DNA from: Chrysomallon squamiferum
Lineage: Eukaryota; Mollusca; Gastropoda; Neomphalida; Peltospiridae
Direction: 5' to 3'
NCBI GenBank assembly: GCA_012295275.1
Contig: CM022672.1
Coordinates: 14,918,625-14,982,624 of the forward strand
Length of the DNA: 64,000 nt
A program made the translations under genes and the position numbers. Under the pieces are notes generated by a model. That model saw only the letters and a list, made by a program, of their open reading frames with translations, made no database searches and was not told the origin of the DNA. Below are positions 12,241 through 25,149 of this stretch, one piece after another; positions within the stretch are counted from its first letter, which is position 1, and each line of letters begins with the position of its first letter.

Positions 12241-12927
12241 TTAACATGTCGCTACACGTACATTATGGCGAACGTGAGCATTCGCAAATATTGTTATCTT
12301 AGTTATTGGTATTTGTTCGTCTAATGTACAGTCAAGTTTAATGTCAGCGGTAGCGGCGCTGATAAAAGTATAGGCCTACGTAATTTATTTTTTGTCAATG
12401 TCATCGACATCTCATGACCTGTATACGTTAGACCGCCGCCTATGTTGAAATAGTAAGAAGACAAACAAATAAACGTGCTTATCAGAGCGACCTGTTGTGA
12501 AGCACGTAAGATATAATAAATTGCGTACGTGATTAACAACATTTATGTGCCGCCACCGCGTCCTCATCCGCGCCCGCAACCGCAAACTGCGCATGACTTT
12601 CACCTTGCAGGTTATTTAGACTGGATATAGATATTATTGCATGACATTGAAAAATTATTAAAATGAAATAATAAAGTTCGGCCTTTTTCGCCCCGTAAGT
12701 CTTACATCTGACTCTGTATTTAAAAGTTAGGATTGTAATTTAACTTGATTATCGACGTTGTTAATGTTGTAATAAAAAGCTTAAAACTTTTTAAAAATAT
12801 AAACTGTTCGCGCAATTTTGGTGCGTCACGCTGAGTGATACGGCTGCGGATTTCATCAGTTTTTGTTGTTTTTTTGTCATCGTAAACTGTCAGGTTTATT
12901 TGTCGTTTGCTGGGTTCGTTAACACAG
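12240..12927 (+). promoter_or_regulatory. CpG-richer promoter and 5' leader candidate of AS3MT copy 2
   Basis: This stretch is clearly richer in CG dinucleotides than its surroundings, for example GCGGTAGCGGCGCTG near 12350 and CCGCCACCGCGTCC near 12550. It ends in an excellent donor (ACACAG|GTAAGA, exon end 12927), consistent with a non-coding first exon spliced to the coding exon that starts at 14184 or 14200. It also contains one copy of the 35-nt hairpin-like element (12473–12507). No TATA box was identified. The promoter role is inferred from composition and position. Confidence 0.5.
12473..12507. repeat. 35-nt element with complementary ends, copy 2
   Basis: ACGTGCTTATCAGAG...TGTGAAGCACGT. 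The terminal 8 nt (ACGTGCTT and AAGCACGT) are perfect inverted repeats. It lies in the CpG-richer block upstream of AS3MT copy 2. Confidence 0.6.
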
Positions 12928-13399
12928 GTAAGAACGTTTTCGGAGATGCGAGTATCATTTTAAGTTTTTTATTTTTAGATTTTGCTTGACTTTTTCTACT
13001 GAATTTAAATATCGTTGTAGAGAAAATAGTATGTACCATTTTCGCGTGGAGTAACCTGACAGGATCTTAAAGACGGACCGCCGATGCAGCAAAAATCTTC
13101 TTTGACAATATTAAAATTTATTTATTATTGTTATTATTATTTTTCTGAATTAAATCAGAAAATATTCCCAGATTTCAAATAATTATAGTTGATGATATCG
13201 ATACAGAATTTTAATCTTTTATTTTGGGAAGATACAGACAAGTGTTTTTGATTTTTATTTATTTATTTAATATAATATGCAAAACTTGATTGAATTCACA
13301 CGTATTTTATTACAAAAAATAAAAAAATAATAATAATAATAAAATAAAATAAAAAATAAATAATATAAAAAAAATATGTATACCATCACAATTTTATTA

Positions 13400-13400
<1 letters not shown>

Positions 13401-13440
<40 letters not shown>

Positions 13441-14107
13441 GATTAGATTTTCAAAAACAATATGCTAAAATACAAAATAAGTAGATAGGGCTTGAGTGTG
13501 TGCATGTTTATGCACGTGTAATGTACATGTAATGACTGTAATGTAATTATGTATTAAGAAGTTGGTTATGGAAATAAGAAAAGAAATTTAACAATTACAA
13601 AATACTGACAACTCTAAATGCTATTTTGTGTTTTGTGTACATAACTTAATGTATTTATATCACATGTATAACATTCAGCTATAACACAAATGGTAATAAT
13701 AGCTGAATATATTATACATATTATAACATACATTTTGACATATTAAAATACACTTAGCTGCTTTTAAAAATAGAACACCTACACCTGTTTGCAATTATGT
13801 CCATGAATCATATAATTTCACCTTTGTGAATGTATCTATCAGTATATATATGTATGTATGTTTATGCATGCATATGTGTGTCTGTATATAGTAGGATTGT
13901 GTATGCATGTATGTTTGCATATATATGTTATGTTTGTGTGTGCATGTGTATTTTCATGTGTATGTATTTATGTATGTCTGTGTGTGTGTGTATCTATCTA
14001 GATAAATATGTATGTATATGTATGTGTCTGTTTAGTTATATATGTATGTATGTATAAATGTATGTCTTTCTCTGTAATGTATATATATTTTATATATATA
14101 TATATAA

Positions 14108-14154
<47 letters not shown>
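13401..14154. repeat. AAT, GTAT and CA microsatellites before AS3MT copy 2
   Basis: AAT repeats at 13401–13438, an irregular TATG/TGTA-rich region at 13830–14110, and a CA run at 14116–14154. The CA run ends about 30 bp before the acceptor of the first coding exon, within its presumed 5' intron. Confidence 0.85.
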
Positions 14155-14155
<1 letters not shown>

Positions 14156-14206
14156 TATATAAAAAATTTGGTAAACGTTTCAGTCACTTGATTAAACAGA
14201 AGCACA

Positions 14207-17200
14207 ATGACATCCAAAGATGACCAGATCCGAGACTCAGTCAAGGATTACTATGGAAAAGAGCTGAAGACAACAAGCGATTTGAAGACTCCAACTTGCA
14301 AGACTCCAACAGTGGCCTTGCCAAAGCACATCCGCGAAGCTCTTGCTGATGTCCACGAAGAAGTTGTGAAAAAGTGAGACACTGTTGTTGTTGTTTTTTT
14401 TACACAGAAAATAGCTTTAGTTGAGTAATGTAGATAAAGCTTAAGCGCGTGCCTGAATGAAAAACTGACTTAAACAGATGCATTGTACCCGTTTGTACCA
14501 TTTATTTCGAGCAATTAACTATTCAATTTTTATTTATATAATTTGTAAAAAAGAAAATGTCGTTAAAACGGGATAGTTTTTTTATTATATAGACAGAAAA
14601 ATAAGCACATGAACATGTTCAAGTATTTACATGAGTAGATAGATGTGATGATAATTAAATTAAAACACAAACACACAGATATACAGATGCACATACATAC
14701 ATACACAGACACAAACAGATGCATGCCAACACACACAGATAGACATCAATAGATCTTTGTCCATGGAACAACAAATGGTGTATGTTTATTCACATGGATA
14801 TATGATAACATATTTGCAATCACAATTTATTTATGAATAATATTAAAAAGTACTTTGAATATAAATTTTAAAAAATTGTAGTTGTAATTCATTACAAAAT
14901 GACTTATTAAGAAACAATCTATCTGAAATATAGTTTATATATATAATATATTATGAAACTCAATTTATTTATAGATCTGTTATGTGTAATGTACATTTTA
15001 TTATTAAAAAGTGTTGTCCTGTATTGTTATTATATTTTAACCACACAATGTCTGAACAGTTTTACTTCCATTACAGTTGAAATTTTTTATTAATATTATT
15101 AATAAATATTAATTATTATTATTTTAAAACTGTAAAAATAAAAAAGTTTTTCTACTTAAGAATAGTAAGAAAAAATTATGTTACATTTTAATTTTAACCC
15201 CCCAACACGTAACTGAAATATAATCCAGTGCAATATTTATTACAGGTATTATGGGTGTGGTCTGGTGATACCTGAGAAGCTGGAAGGGGCGAGGATTTTG
15301 GATCTGGGTAGTGGGTCAGGAAGAGACTGTTTTGCTATCAGTAAGCTGGTGGGAGAAAATGGATATGTGGTGGGTGTTGATATGACAGATGAACAGGTAA
15401 GTTTTTTTCATTTTATAATTTTATGTCCTTGACTAGCAAACTGTACTGTTCAAAGTTTCTCCATTTGTTTTCAAAATTATTATTATTATTATTATTATTG
15501 TTTGTTTGTTGAAAATTGATGTAAGATTGGGGAAAAAAAAATTTGTCCTTGAGATATATAAAAGTTGTATGAGCCACTAGTTAAAATTAGGATAAAGCTG
15601 ACAGAATAATTTTAAAAAGATCAGCTATAGAAATAATGTTAAAAGCAAAGTAAAAACTCATATATATATATATATAATATATATATATATAATTAAATTT
15701 AATAAGGAAATAATGAGATGAAAATTAAAAAAAAAAAAAAACCAAGAAGCTATTCAAATTGGCCAACATTTCACAATAGTGTTGACTCATTAGGTTACAC
15801 TTTTCAGCTTGAGGTGTCAAGGAAGTACATAGATTACCACAAAGAGAAGTTTGGATACAAGAAACCTAATGTTGAGTTTGTGAAAGGATACATTGAGAAA
15901 CTCACAGAGGCTGGACTCAAAGAAAACTCATTTGATGTTGTGATGTAAGTTTAGAAATCACATGTAGTTATATATTTTTTCCCAAAACTTTTTTTATTGC
16001 AAAAGATCACAAATTTTCCTTTAATTGGTAAAGATAATAATTAGTTTTCAATAATCAGTCCTGTTATTAAATATGTATGTCTCTAGATATATTTTAACTT
16101 CTAGTTCGACTATCTTGGTATCAATATATATATACATGTTCATTTTATTTTGTAAAATATAACCATAAACAAGAGAAATAATTCCCAAATCAAATGAAAA
16201 CATTACAAGATTTGTAATAACGTGGTTCCTATCTCATATTTTGTTTATACAAAGAAAAAATTTAGCTATTTTGATATTAAAATCTGTTTGACATAAAGTA
16301 GAGTTTGCTGAGGATAATATAACAAATGAGAATGTTTCAGATCAAACTGCGTTATCAACCTTTCACCTGACAAGAAATCAGTGCTAAGAGAAGCCTACAA
16401 AGTGCTCAAGGTAAAGTACATTAACACATTTTTATATAAGTAACAATCTGGAGAAAAAAAAACCTTGAGGTGCCAGGTGTTAATGATTGTGTTGTCATGG
16501 TTTCAGGTTGGAGGGGAACTGCATTTCAGTGACATCTACTGTGATCAGGATTTGCCACAGTCAGTGAGAAAACACAAAGTGCTGTGGGGTGAGCTACTTC
16601 AGTCACATAAATAAATAATTTTTTAAAATTATTATCACTTCTTTCACAGTTTGGGGGCAATATATAACTATTATTTGTTAATTTTCAAATAACAGTCTTT
16701 AAAGAAGATGTGGCACTTAATGGTCTGTTTTTGGTTACTGTTAGCTTCATTGAAATATTTAAAAATAATACATTAATAATAATAATAATAAAAATAATAA
16801 ATTAATAGTAATACTAATAATAGTAATAATAATAATATTAGCAAACATTATAGTAGTAATAGTAATAATAATAACAGCAATGATAATAATAATAATAATA
16901 ATAATAATAAAAGTAAATTATAAAAACTCCAGTAATAACAGCAATGTGAATGTTTTGAGAGTACTTTGTGGTCTAGGAATAACAGAGATTTTACATGTCT
17001 AACTGCAGGTGAGTGCCTGGCTGGAGCTCTGTGCTGGAAGGACATTTTTGAACTTGCCAAGGAGGTTGGATTCAGTACACCCAGACTTATTGCCTTAGTT
17101 CCAGTTCCAATCACTAAACCAGAATTCCAGCAGGTTCTAGGTAACAGTGTCTGTCATTTCAGATTTTGAATGTATTTTAATAATCTTTACTGGCAGGGAC

Positions 17201-18742
17201 TGATGCTCACAGTATTTAGTGGCAGTAACAGTTAAATTTAGTCATGTTTTCAGAAAGTTAATATTGTATCAGAACGTTCTCCAGTCACCGAATTAAAAAT
17301 CGAAGACCAGACACCAACAATATGATAATTATATACTTAATGGTAAACACAGCTTATATAACTATAATTATATTAATTTATGATATTAAGAAACAAAATA
17401 GAAAATTTTATGATTGAAACTCAGCTTTTAGGATTTCAGGTTGTTTACAAAAATGGAAAGTGTTGAAAATGCTGTGTATAAATGATAAGAATTATGTAAA
17501 CAGTGATTGTTTTTTTTCACAGGAGATGCAAAGTTTCTGTCTGCAGAGTATCGACTGTTCAAGTTACCAGAGAAGAAAGTGAAAGCTCGTAAAGTCATCT
17601 ACAATGGTGAAATCCTGGGATATGAAGACAAACTGAAGTTTGATTTCAGAGTAACATTCAAGGTAAATTACAATTTACCTTCTTAAACAGTGACCAGTAA
17701 GCAGTCGATTTTTTTAATTTCTTGTTTGTTTCAGAATGTTGTTAATTATGGGGTTTTTTGCATAGTAAAATACTTCCTTTTTTTACAGAATGAAGTTTGT
17801 TTTACACTGAATGTTTTTCAATCTAAATCATAAGAAGGATCAAAATAAAAGTTTTTTTTTTTTTATTAAACATTGTTTAAAAGCAGTGATAGGCAGGATT
17901 TGTCAAAATACAGAACAAAAATGAACTAATTTTTTAATTTTGTTTTTCAGAAAGGAGATGCTGTCGCTGTAGACAGTGAACTTGCCACCATCTTGGACAG
18001 TTCCAGATACAAGGACGAGTTTGATTTCCAGCCAGAAGGCAGCTTGTGCTGTGAACCCAAGATTCAGATTGTAAGTTACACTTGTTCAGTTAGTAGATTT
18101 TAATTTTTTGTTTCTCTCTCATGTAGACTTTTGTTGTCTATTTGAAGTAAAAAAAAAAAAAAGGAAAAAGGAAAATATAGTCTTTCATACAATTTTTGCT
18201 ACCTGAACATTTTGTTGTATGAGGTATATTTATGTTCATATATTGAATAATTTTGATTTAACTTGAATAATTAAAAATGGAAGGCACAGTTATGTCTGTC
18301 TGTTAGATAGTGTTTACTTCATTTCAGCATATCTCACATAAATAAATGCCTTTTTTTGTCTCTGACAATGTATATTCAAATACACACATGTGTGGATGAA
18401 TGTCTAAAATCACCATCTAATCCATTCAACTTTTGTTTTATTCTGTTGAGATAACTGATTTTGAAGATACTGAAATATATATTTAAAAAATAAAAGGATA
18501 CCCGCAAAGTTTAATTAAAAGGGATCAACATGGGTTAGGTCATTTTGGCATTGGCTGATGTTATCAACATCTGTCACTATAATCCACACTTTTTCCTTTC
18601 TTTGATGTTCAGATCGTGGTGGTTCTGTCCTTTGTGAAACTGATTGCTGTTTTAATTTTTTCAGGACGTAGATCCATTCGAGTACATGGAAATCATGAAG
18701 AAAGAAGGCACTCTGCCTGCAACCCGTGCATGCTGTAGTTAA
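14207..18742 (+). CDS. AS3MT: Arsenite methyltransferase, tandem copy 2, intact
   Basis: Exons 14207–14373, 15246–15396, 15808–15944, 16341–16410, 16507–16588, 17009–17140, 17523–17662, 17951–18070, 18665–18742 splice in continuous phase to 358 residues, close to the 375 of human AS3MT. The enzyme methylates arsenite with S-adenosylmethionine in the cytosol. Visible hallmarks are YYGCG at residues 57–61, SAM motif LDLGSGSGRD from residue 74, and the four As(III)-site cysteines C31, C60, C155 and C205, equivalent to human C32, C61, C156 and C206. C-terminal Cys pairs occur at 326–327 and 356–357. The start ATG aligns with copy 1 and follows an acceptor. It is a head-to-tail duplicate of the gene at 6.6–10.1 kb; being unbroken, it is probably the main functional copy. 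Confidence 0.95.
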
Positions 18743-18951
18743 ACGAGATGTCACGTTTTGACAACAAGGACATAACACACTCACAATACAGACAGATACT
18801 GCCCAGGAATTGTATCTGCCTTTTGCCATTACTAATATCACATTCTTTTACTGTCGACCATTTTAAATACTAGAATAACCGAGATTGCAAACGAAATAAC
18901 CAATGTTACATGTTGGTTTTTGAAAACAAAGAAACAATTTAATGATTTGTT

Positions 18952-18957
18952 AATAAA
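18952..18957 (+). terminator. Candidate poly-A signal of AS3MT copy 2
   Basis: AATAAATAAA about 210 bp after the stop codon (18740–18742) is the first canonical signal on this strand. Usage is inferred. Confidence 0.45.
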
Positions 18958-21059
18958 TAAATCTGTGGATGCATGCATATCTGTCTAACAATGCCATTAT
19001 TTTAATTTTGTTACTAATATTAAGTATCAAATGAAATTTTTTTTTTTTTTGACTAATAACTTTATTTGAGACTACCACACTATGGACTATTTAAATCTAA
19101 TTAATTACCTGTCATATAAGATATGCAAAGTACAGATTTCTATGGCACAAATAACTGATAATAATGATCATCTATCTGATTCTAACCAGATTGCAAATTA
19201 GTTTTTATTCTAGATTACATCTTGATACAAATAAAATATATTCTAGATTTTATTTCAAATTAAGCTGGAATAATGGGCTACTCTCTGGATTCCCTGGATT
19301 ACATAAAGTGCAAGCAGGCAGAAAACTGGGCTACGTATATATAAAAATGTTAATTTTTCCAAAATATTCTCTCCACTTTGCTGCTGTGTGTTTGTAAAAC
19401 AAATAAACAAGACTTTATCAATGGACTATATTTTAAACGAGACATAAAGAAATAAGAAAAAAACAATAAAATTAAAACAACAACAAAAACTAAAATTGCT
19501 TTTGTTCAACTTTAATGATTGAGTACAGGCACAATAGCATTACAAAAACCTTTCCAAAATTTGATACATATGATTTTTTTTTTTTAAATAAATTTATGTT
19601 ATAGTTTATAAATAAGCCATCAGTACTGTTATCTATAATTTTTGAAACACAAATAAATAAATAATGTTTGTGAAGAACTGTGATAATTTCATTTTGTTTT
19701 GTTTTCTAATTAACTTCATAATAATTTTATCCCACCTTTTTTTTTGGTAGACTGAGAAACATAATTAGTATTTTTATTATTTTATGTTTTTTAGAAAATT
19801 ATTGCTGCACAGTTGTTTTTATTTTTACACTAAACAGAGCTTTTTATCAAATTTAATTGTGCTTCAGTTGTTACGATTTAAAGCTTGTGTGTTGTTAATG
19901 ACAATTTTACACAAATTACATGTATATGCAATAAAATGTAAATTTATAGCACTTGTACTGTTTTACCCTTCACTTAGATGTTCATATTTCTAGAAACGTT
20001 TGCAGATTACGTTTAATAATAATAATAATAATATAACAAAAATGATAAAAAAAAGTAGCTAAAAGAAGAATAAATTAAAAAAAGAAAACAAAAAAACATT
20101 ACAATAATCCAGGAAATAAATAAAGTTTAGTGTGATGGTTTGAAATAGATCCCTTGCTTTTAGAATTAAAAAGGTTTATTTAGTGGTTTAAATTCATCTG
20201 ACGATTTCAACAAAATTAATGTTTCATGTCATTATCACAAAGCTTTACATATAGTGACACACATTTCAAAGAATTTAAATGCACAGTGGAAACCGTATAT
20301 TCACAATATTTAGAATTTGAAGTTTAAAATAAATGAAAAATAAAGTCTATATGACTGATACCACACTACTTTAAATGCCTTTTTACTATCTAAAAATAAT
20401 AAGAAAAATAAATCTTGTAATATATAATATCAAATTTTAGTTGTAAAAAGCTAAATATTTTTAGCTGTGGCAAGATATACATAGTGTATACATGCATTCA
20501 TACAACACAGAATTTTGTTTTTGGTTCAGCTTTGTTGGAGAAATCTTCTTGTTTGGAAATATTGTCTGAAGTATATTATCTTGAGACTTACCAGTTTGGT
20601 TATTTTAGAATGCATTAAGCCAAGTTTTAAATCTTTGTTTTTGTATTTTTTTTACACTGCAAAATCACCTGATTAACATCTTCATTAATTATTACTCAGA
20701 TTTTAGATTATTATTTTTACTGAACAAAGTCAAACAAATGCACATTGTTTCCATTTGATAAAAATATTTTTACTCTACCAGCTTTTACAACAGGAGGAAA
20801 AAGAAAGAAGGAAAAGAAATCCCAATCCAGACTATATTTGTATTAGCTATATATTATTTTAAAACTCCAGCCAACAATAAAATAAATATTACTATGGCTA
20901 GCTTGAAAAGTATCCAGTGCAAAAAAAATGTAAAAAATGGTAGCAAATCACATTCAAAACATAAGAGGATGTTTAAAATAAAATATGATATATTAAAAGT
21001 CAATAACTTAAGCACCTAAGTTCAGCTTTGTATTGCACGTTGGTTTAAGTATGTTGGTT
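18958..21059. other. Convergent 3' region between AS3MT copy 2 (+) and DCTN1 (-)
   Basis: AT-rich with no further gene. It should contain the 3' UTR of DCTN1 on the minus strand. No canonical minus-strand AATAAA was found close to its stop; the nearest I noticed reads TTTATT on the plus strand near 20175, so the UTR could be up to about 0.9 kb. Open frames here look random. Confidence 0.5.
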
Positions 21060-24000
21060 TTACACGGTCAACTTGTGATGAATGCAGCGAAGCAGATCTT
21101 TTGAGACGTTCACTGGAATAATTTCACTCTGACCTCGCAGTGGGACACTCACTCGACCTATCAGCTTGCTGTCACCACCCTTTTCATGCAGAACCTGAAA
21201 TTGATGCACAAACGCTTATAGGAACCTGAAATAATGCCTAGATGCAAGAATCTGAAATCAACACATAAATGAAATCGTATCTAAATACAAAAACCTAAAA
21301 TCAATACATAAATACTAAAACCTGAAATCAATAGATTAATACAAAAACCTGAAATCAATACATAAATACAAAAACCTGAAATTAATACATAAATACAAAA
21401 ACCTGAAGCAATACAGAAATGTAAGAATCTGAAATTGATACCAAAACAAAAGAACCTGAAATCAATGCCTTTATATACAAACCTGTAATCAATATATAAA
21501 AACTTGATACTAATACATATACAATCTGAAGTCAATACATATATAAAATAACTTGAATTCGGTACATAAAATGATAAATACAAGAATCTAAATTCACTTT
21601 ATGTATAAGAATCTGAAATTGACACACAAACAAAAGAACCACAAAACGATACATAAATATGGAGATGCATAAACTGATAACCAGAAACTAATACATAAAT
21701 AGGAAGATGTGAAATAATACAATAAACCAGACACTGAAACATAAAATTAAGTACCCAAAATCAGTTGTATACACAGTGTGGGTATAAATATTAGCATCAG
21801 AACTACAGCTGATGTAGCTGATGTTCTTCACACGTAATGTTGGTACACACTATTACATACTATCTTACCTTAGCAAACTGAGGGGTGGGGAAGGTGGCGA
21901 AGTCTGTGCGGACCTGCCCGCCCGGCCTGTGCGAGGCCAGCAATGTGGTTATCTGCACCTGAACCTGGGGTAATAAACAGGTTTGAAAAAGTTACAGTCT
22001 CTGTCTTCATCAAGTAGCAGTACTTCCGTTATTCAACATCTATCCTTGTACAGCAATCAGTTTTAAAACTAAAAATTAATTTATTAAAAAAACCCTGCGC
22101 AGTACAAAACATTTTCTACATTATCTTGGCTAACTAGTATCACAGTAATGGATAAAAAGTACATTTTTTTATTGGTACGTTTGAGATAAAAAAAAAAAAT
22201 AAAAAAACTTTTTTGAAATACTTTTTAATAAATGCATCTATATTCTCTTGCATTACTGGTAAAAAAACAAAATTGCCTGTGGTATGTCTGACATATAATG
22301 AGTGCTAATATTATTATGAAAGATTTGAGATGGCGTTAAACATAACATATAAATAAATTTTGTGCTATTAATAACACAGGTGTTCACCTCCTGTATTTCT
22401 CTGTTGAGGGAGACGAGTGATGCAGTCTGGTCTACGAGCTGTTTAGCAGGGTTTGTGTTCTCTGTGGCTGGTTTCACACCAGGCTTTTTTTTACTAACGT
22501 CAATAACACGACAGCAGGCACTCAACTTATTAGCATCCTAAATAATAACAAGATTAATTTTTTTTTAAATAAAACAATGAATAATAATATTCTTTATGAA
22601 AATGCTTTAAAATATTAAAAAAAACAAAAACAAAAGAATTTAAGGAATAACCCAATAATGTCCAGACATGACAATTGTATTAATATTTTAATTAAAATTC
22701 ATTAAATATTTTGTTTATTGTACCAACAGTAAGAACAAAAACAAATAAACCACATAAGAATGAAATCACAGTATATTTTGACATCAAATAAAAATAATAA
22801 AAATAAATTATTTAGAATCTGTTGCTAAATCTATAATGAATTTTGTAAAATTTGTATCAAGTAAGAAATTATTTTAAGATTCTTATCATCATTTTACACT
22901 TTATAAATTTAAAACATTAAAAAATTAAATTGAAAAATTTCTACTTATTAAAAACAAAAATTGTTTTTTACTTTTCAATAAATTAATGAGTATACAAACA
23001 GCAAGTAAATTGGAGGTTTTCTTCAACAATGTGTTAATCTCATTTTTGCCAACAGTGGAATCAGGCAACTGTCCTACAGATACCAATCCTGTAGGACTTG
23101 CTAGTCCTACTGGCTTCTTGGGAACTTTCAGTGGTGGAAGATTTGAAAGCGTGTTCTGAAATTAAAAAGTATATCTTTCAGACAATAACGAGCATTTTAC
23201 ATAGTAAAAAAAGTGAACAGATTAACCAGTTTTAGATAACAGGGGAAAAATAACTGATACAAAACAGTGTATAATTAATAGTAATTGCAATCCTGATAAA
23301 GGTTTTAGTCTATACTTGAACATTCCTGTAAGAAACACACTTCTGTGTGTTTGTGTGTTGTGTATATATATGTGTGTGTGTGTGCACATGCCATAAACAA
23401 CTATACAACTATGTTAACAACAATTCAGTTATTTCAGTGACTTACTTTCAACTTCTCTGCCATCAGACGAATGTTTTCATTCTTTACCAAACGTAATGCT
23501 TCTCTTAGACATTCATTCTGAAAATAGTTAAAAAATAAAATCATTTTATGCATGCAATTCAAGTGGTGTAACAATCACAAGTATTTCCACTTTTAAACTG
23601 TTGCATTCTTGGGGGAGGGTGTCTTGTAAGGATTATTATGTAAAATAAAACATTACACATATACTGGCTTTTGCCTTCCATTATTAGTTCTTATGCTATT
23701 TAGTACTGATATTTAGCATCAAACACATTTTACAAAAAGGATGGAATAAAAATTTCCATTTTTTATCTTTACAATTTAAAAAAATAAAAAAAATAAAATG
23801 ATAAGTAGTAGAGAACACAAAACTACATAACTTCCTATTAATATTTTACAATGATATTTTAATAGTGCCAATGCCACTTCAATTACAATATATATATATA
23901 TATATATATACTGAAGTGACATTGCCATGTGCTAGTGAAATACGATTGTAAATTATTATATATCATACACTTTTAGCAGTCACTGCTTTACTTTGACTTT

Positions 24001-25110
24001 ACCTGTTGTGTAAGTAAAGGAGAATCATTAGCTTGTCCTCCAGGTAATGCACCAGAGAAAGATCCAGAGGGAGAAGTGGCTGAAAAACAAATAAAAATAA
24101 AATGATCTGTTCATAATTCAGAATACATTTTACTAAGAATACCCAATTCATTATATATGATTTTCTCTATTATATATACATGTAAAAAAAAACCCCAAAA
24201 CCCAGTAAAAGTTATTATTCAGTATACACTGAGAATAAAATAATACACAATTCATGATGTGCAATGCTGTATTTTTATTTCAACATTATGCTATATATAA
24301 TTAAATAAAAATACTGAGTTAATAAAATTATATAATATATTTGTAATATGTATTTTCATTATGACCATTTTTGATAAACAAAATCTATATCAAAATACTA
24401 CAAGTAAAAAAGCTTGCAATAAATGAATAAAGGTTAAAATGAAAAATAAATGTTTGATTTTTCACCACTTTGGGGACACTGAATATTTTTAAAGGTGCAA
24501 TTCTAATTTTCTTTTGACCATGTTTAATCAAATGTAATATTTTCTATGTATTTGTTTGTTTTTTTAATCAACAGTGTAATGTGTTGGTTATTTTGTCTTT
24601 ACAGATTTAAAAGACACTTCAGCACAATGGACAATTAATCATTAAGTGTCAGGAAAATAGTATCTCTCCATCTTTGTAATACTAATTACACTGAACTTAA
24701 CTGATTAGTGTTACAACATAAAGTGTATTTGACAACACATTACAAAATACTACTACACATATCTTACTTATCACTGCACATTCACAAACTGTATTAAATA
24801 ATATTTTTGTAGACTTTACTTTAGATGTTTGGTATCTGTTGAACGTAAATATTATGCAATGTAAAATGTTTTGAATTAAAGTGATTAGGATATATTAATT
24901 AAAAGCTGAAATTTAATGGCACCTTCCTTTTATGTGTATCATATTCATCTAAGATGCAATAAATTAAATAATCATTAAATTACAAGCTTTATGATTATAT
25001 AATAATCCAAATAAATAAAATTATAAAAATAAAAAAGAATGAAATTTAATTTTTTCTTGGAAATATTCAGACATACGATGTTCATATCAACGTAAACATT
25101 CATGTATACA

Positions 25111-25149
<39 letters not shown>

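Noticed and set aside
16848-17114. 88-codon minus-strand frame with a poly-Leu tail
   Set aside because: Antisense shadow of AS3MT copy 2 exon 6 plus an AAT microsatellite.
18515-18841. 108-codon minus-strand frame
   Set aside because: Antisense shadow over the last AS3MT copy 2 exon and its intron; no family resemblance.
21281-21583. 100-codon minus-strand frame with a nine-residue repeat
   Set aside because: It is the reading of the 27-bp intronic minisatellite; it lies in an intron between two phased DCTN1 exons.
21191-21740. Regular short repeats as a possible CRISPR array
   Set aside because: Units are contiguous and degenerate with no unique spacers, in a eukaryotic intron with no cas genes.
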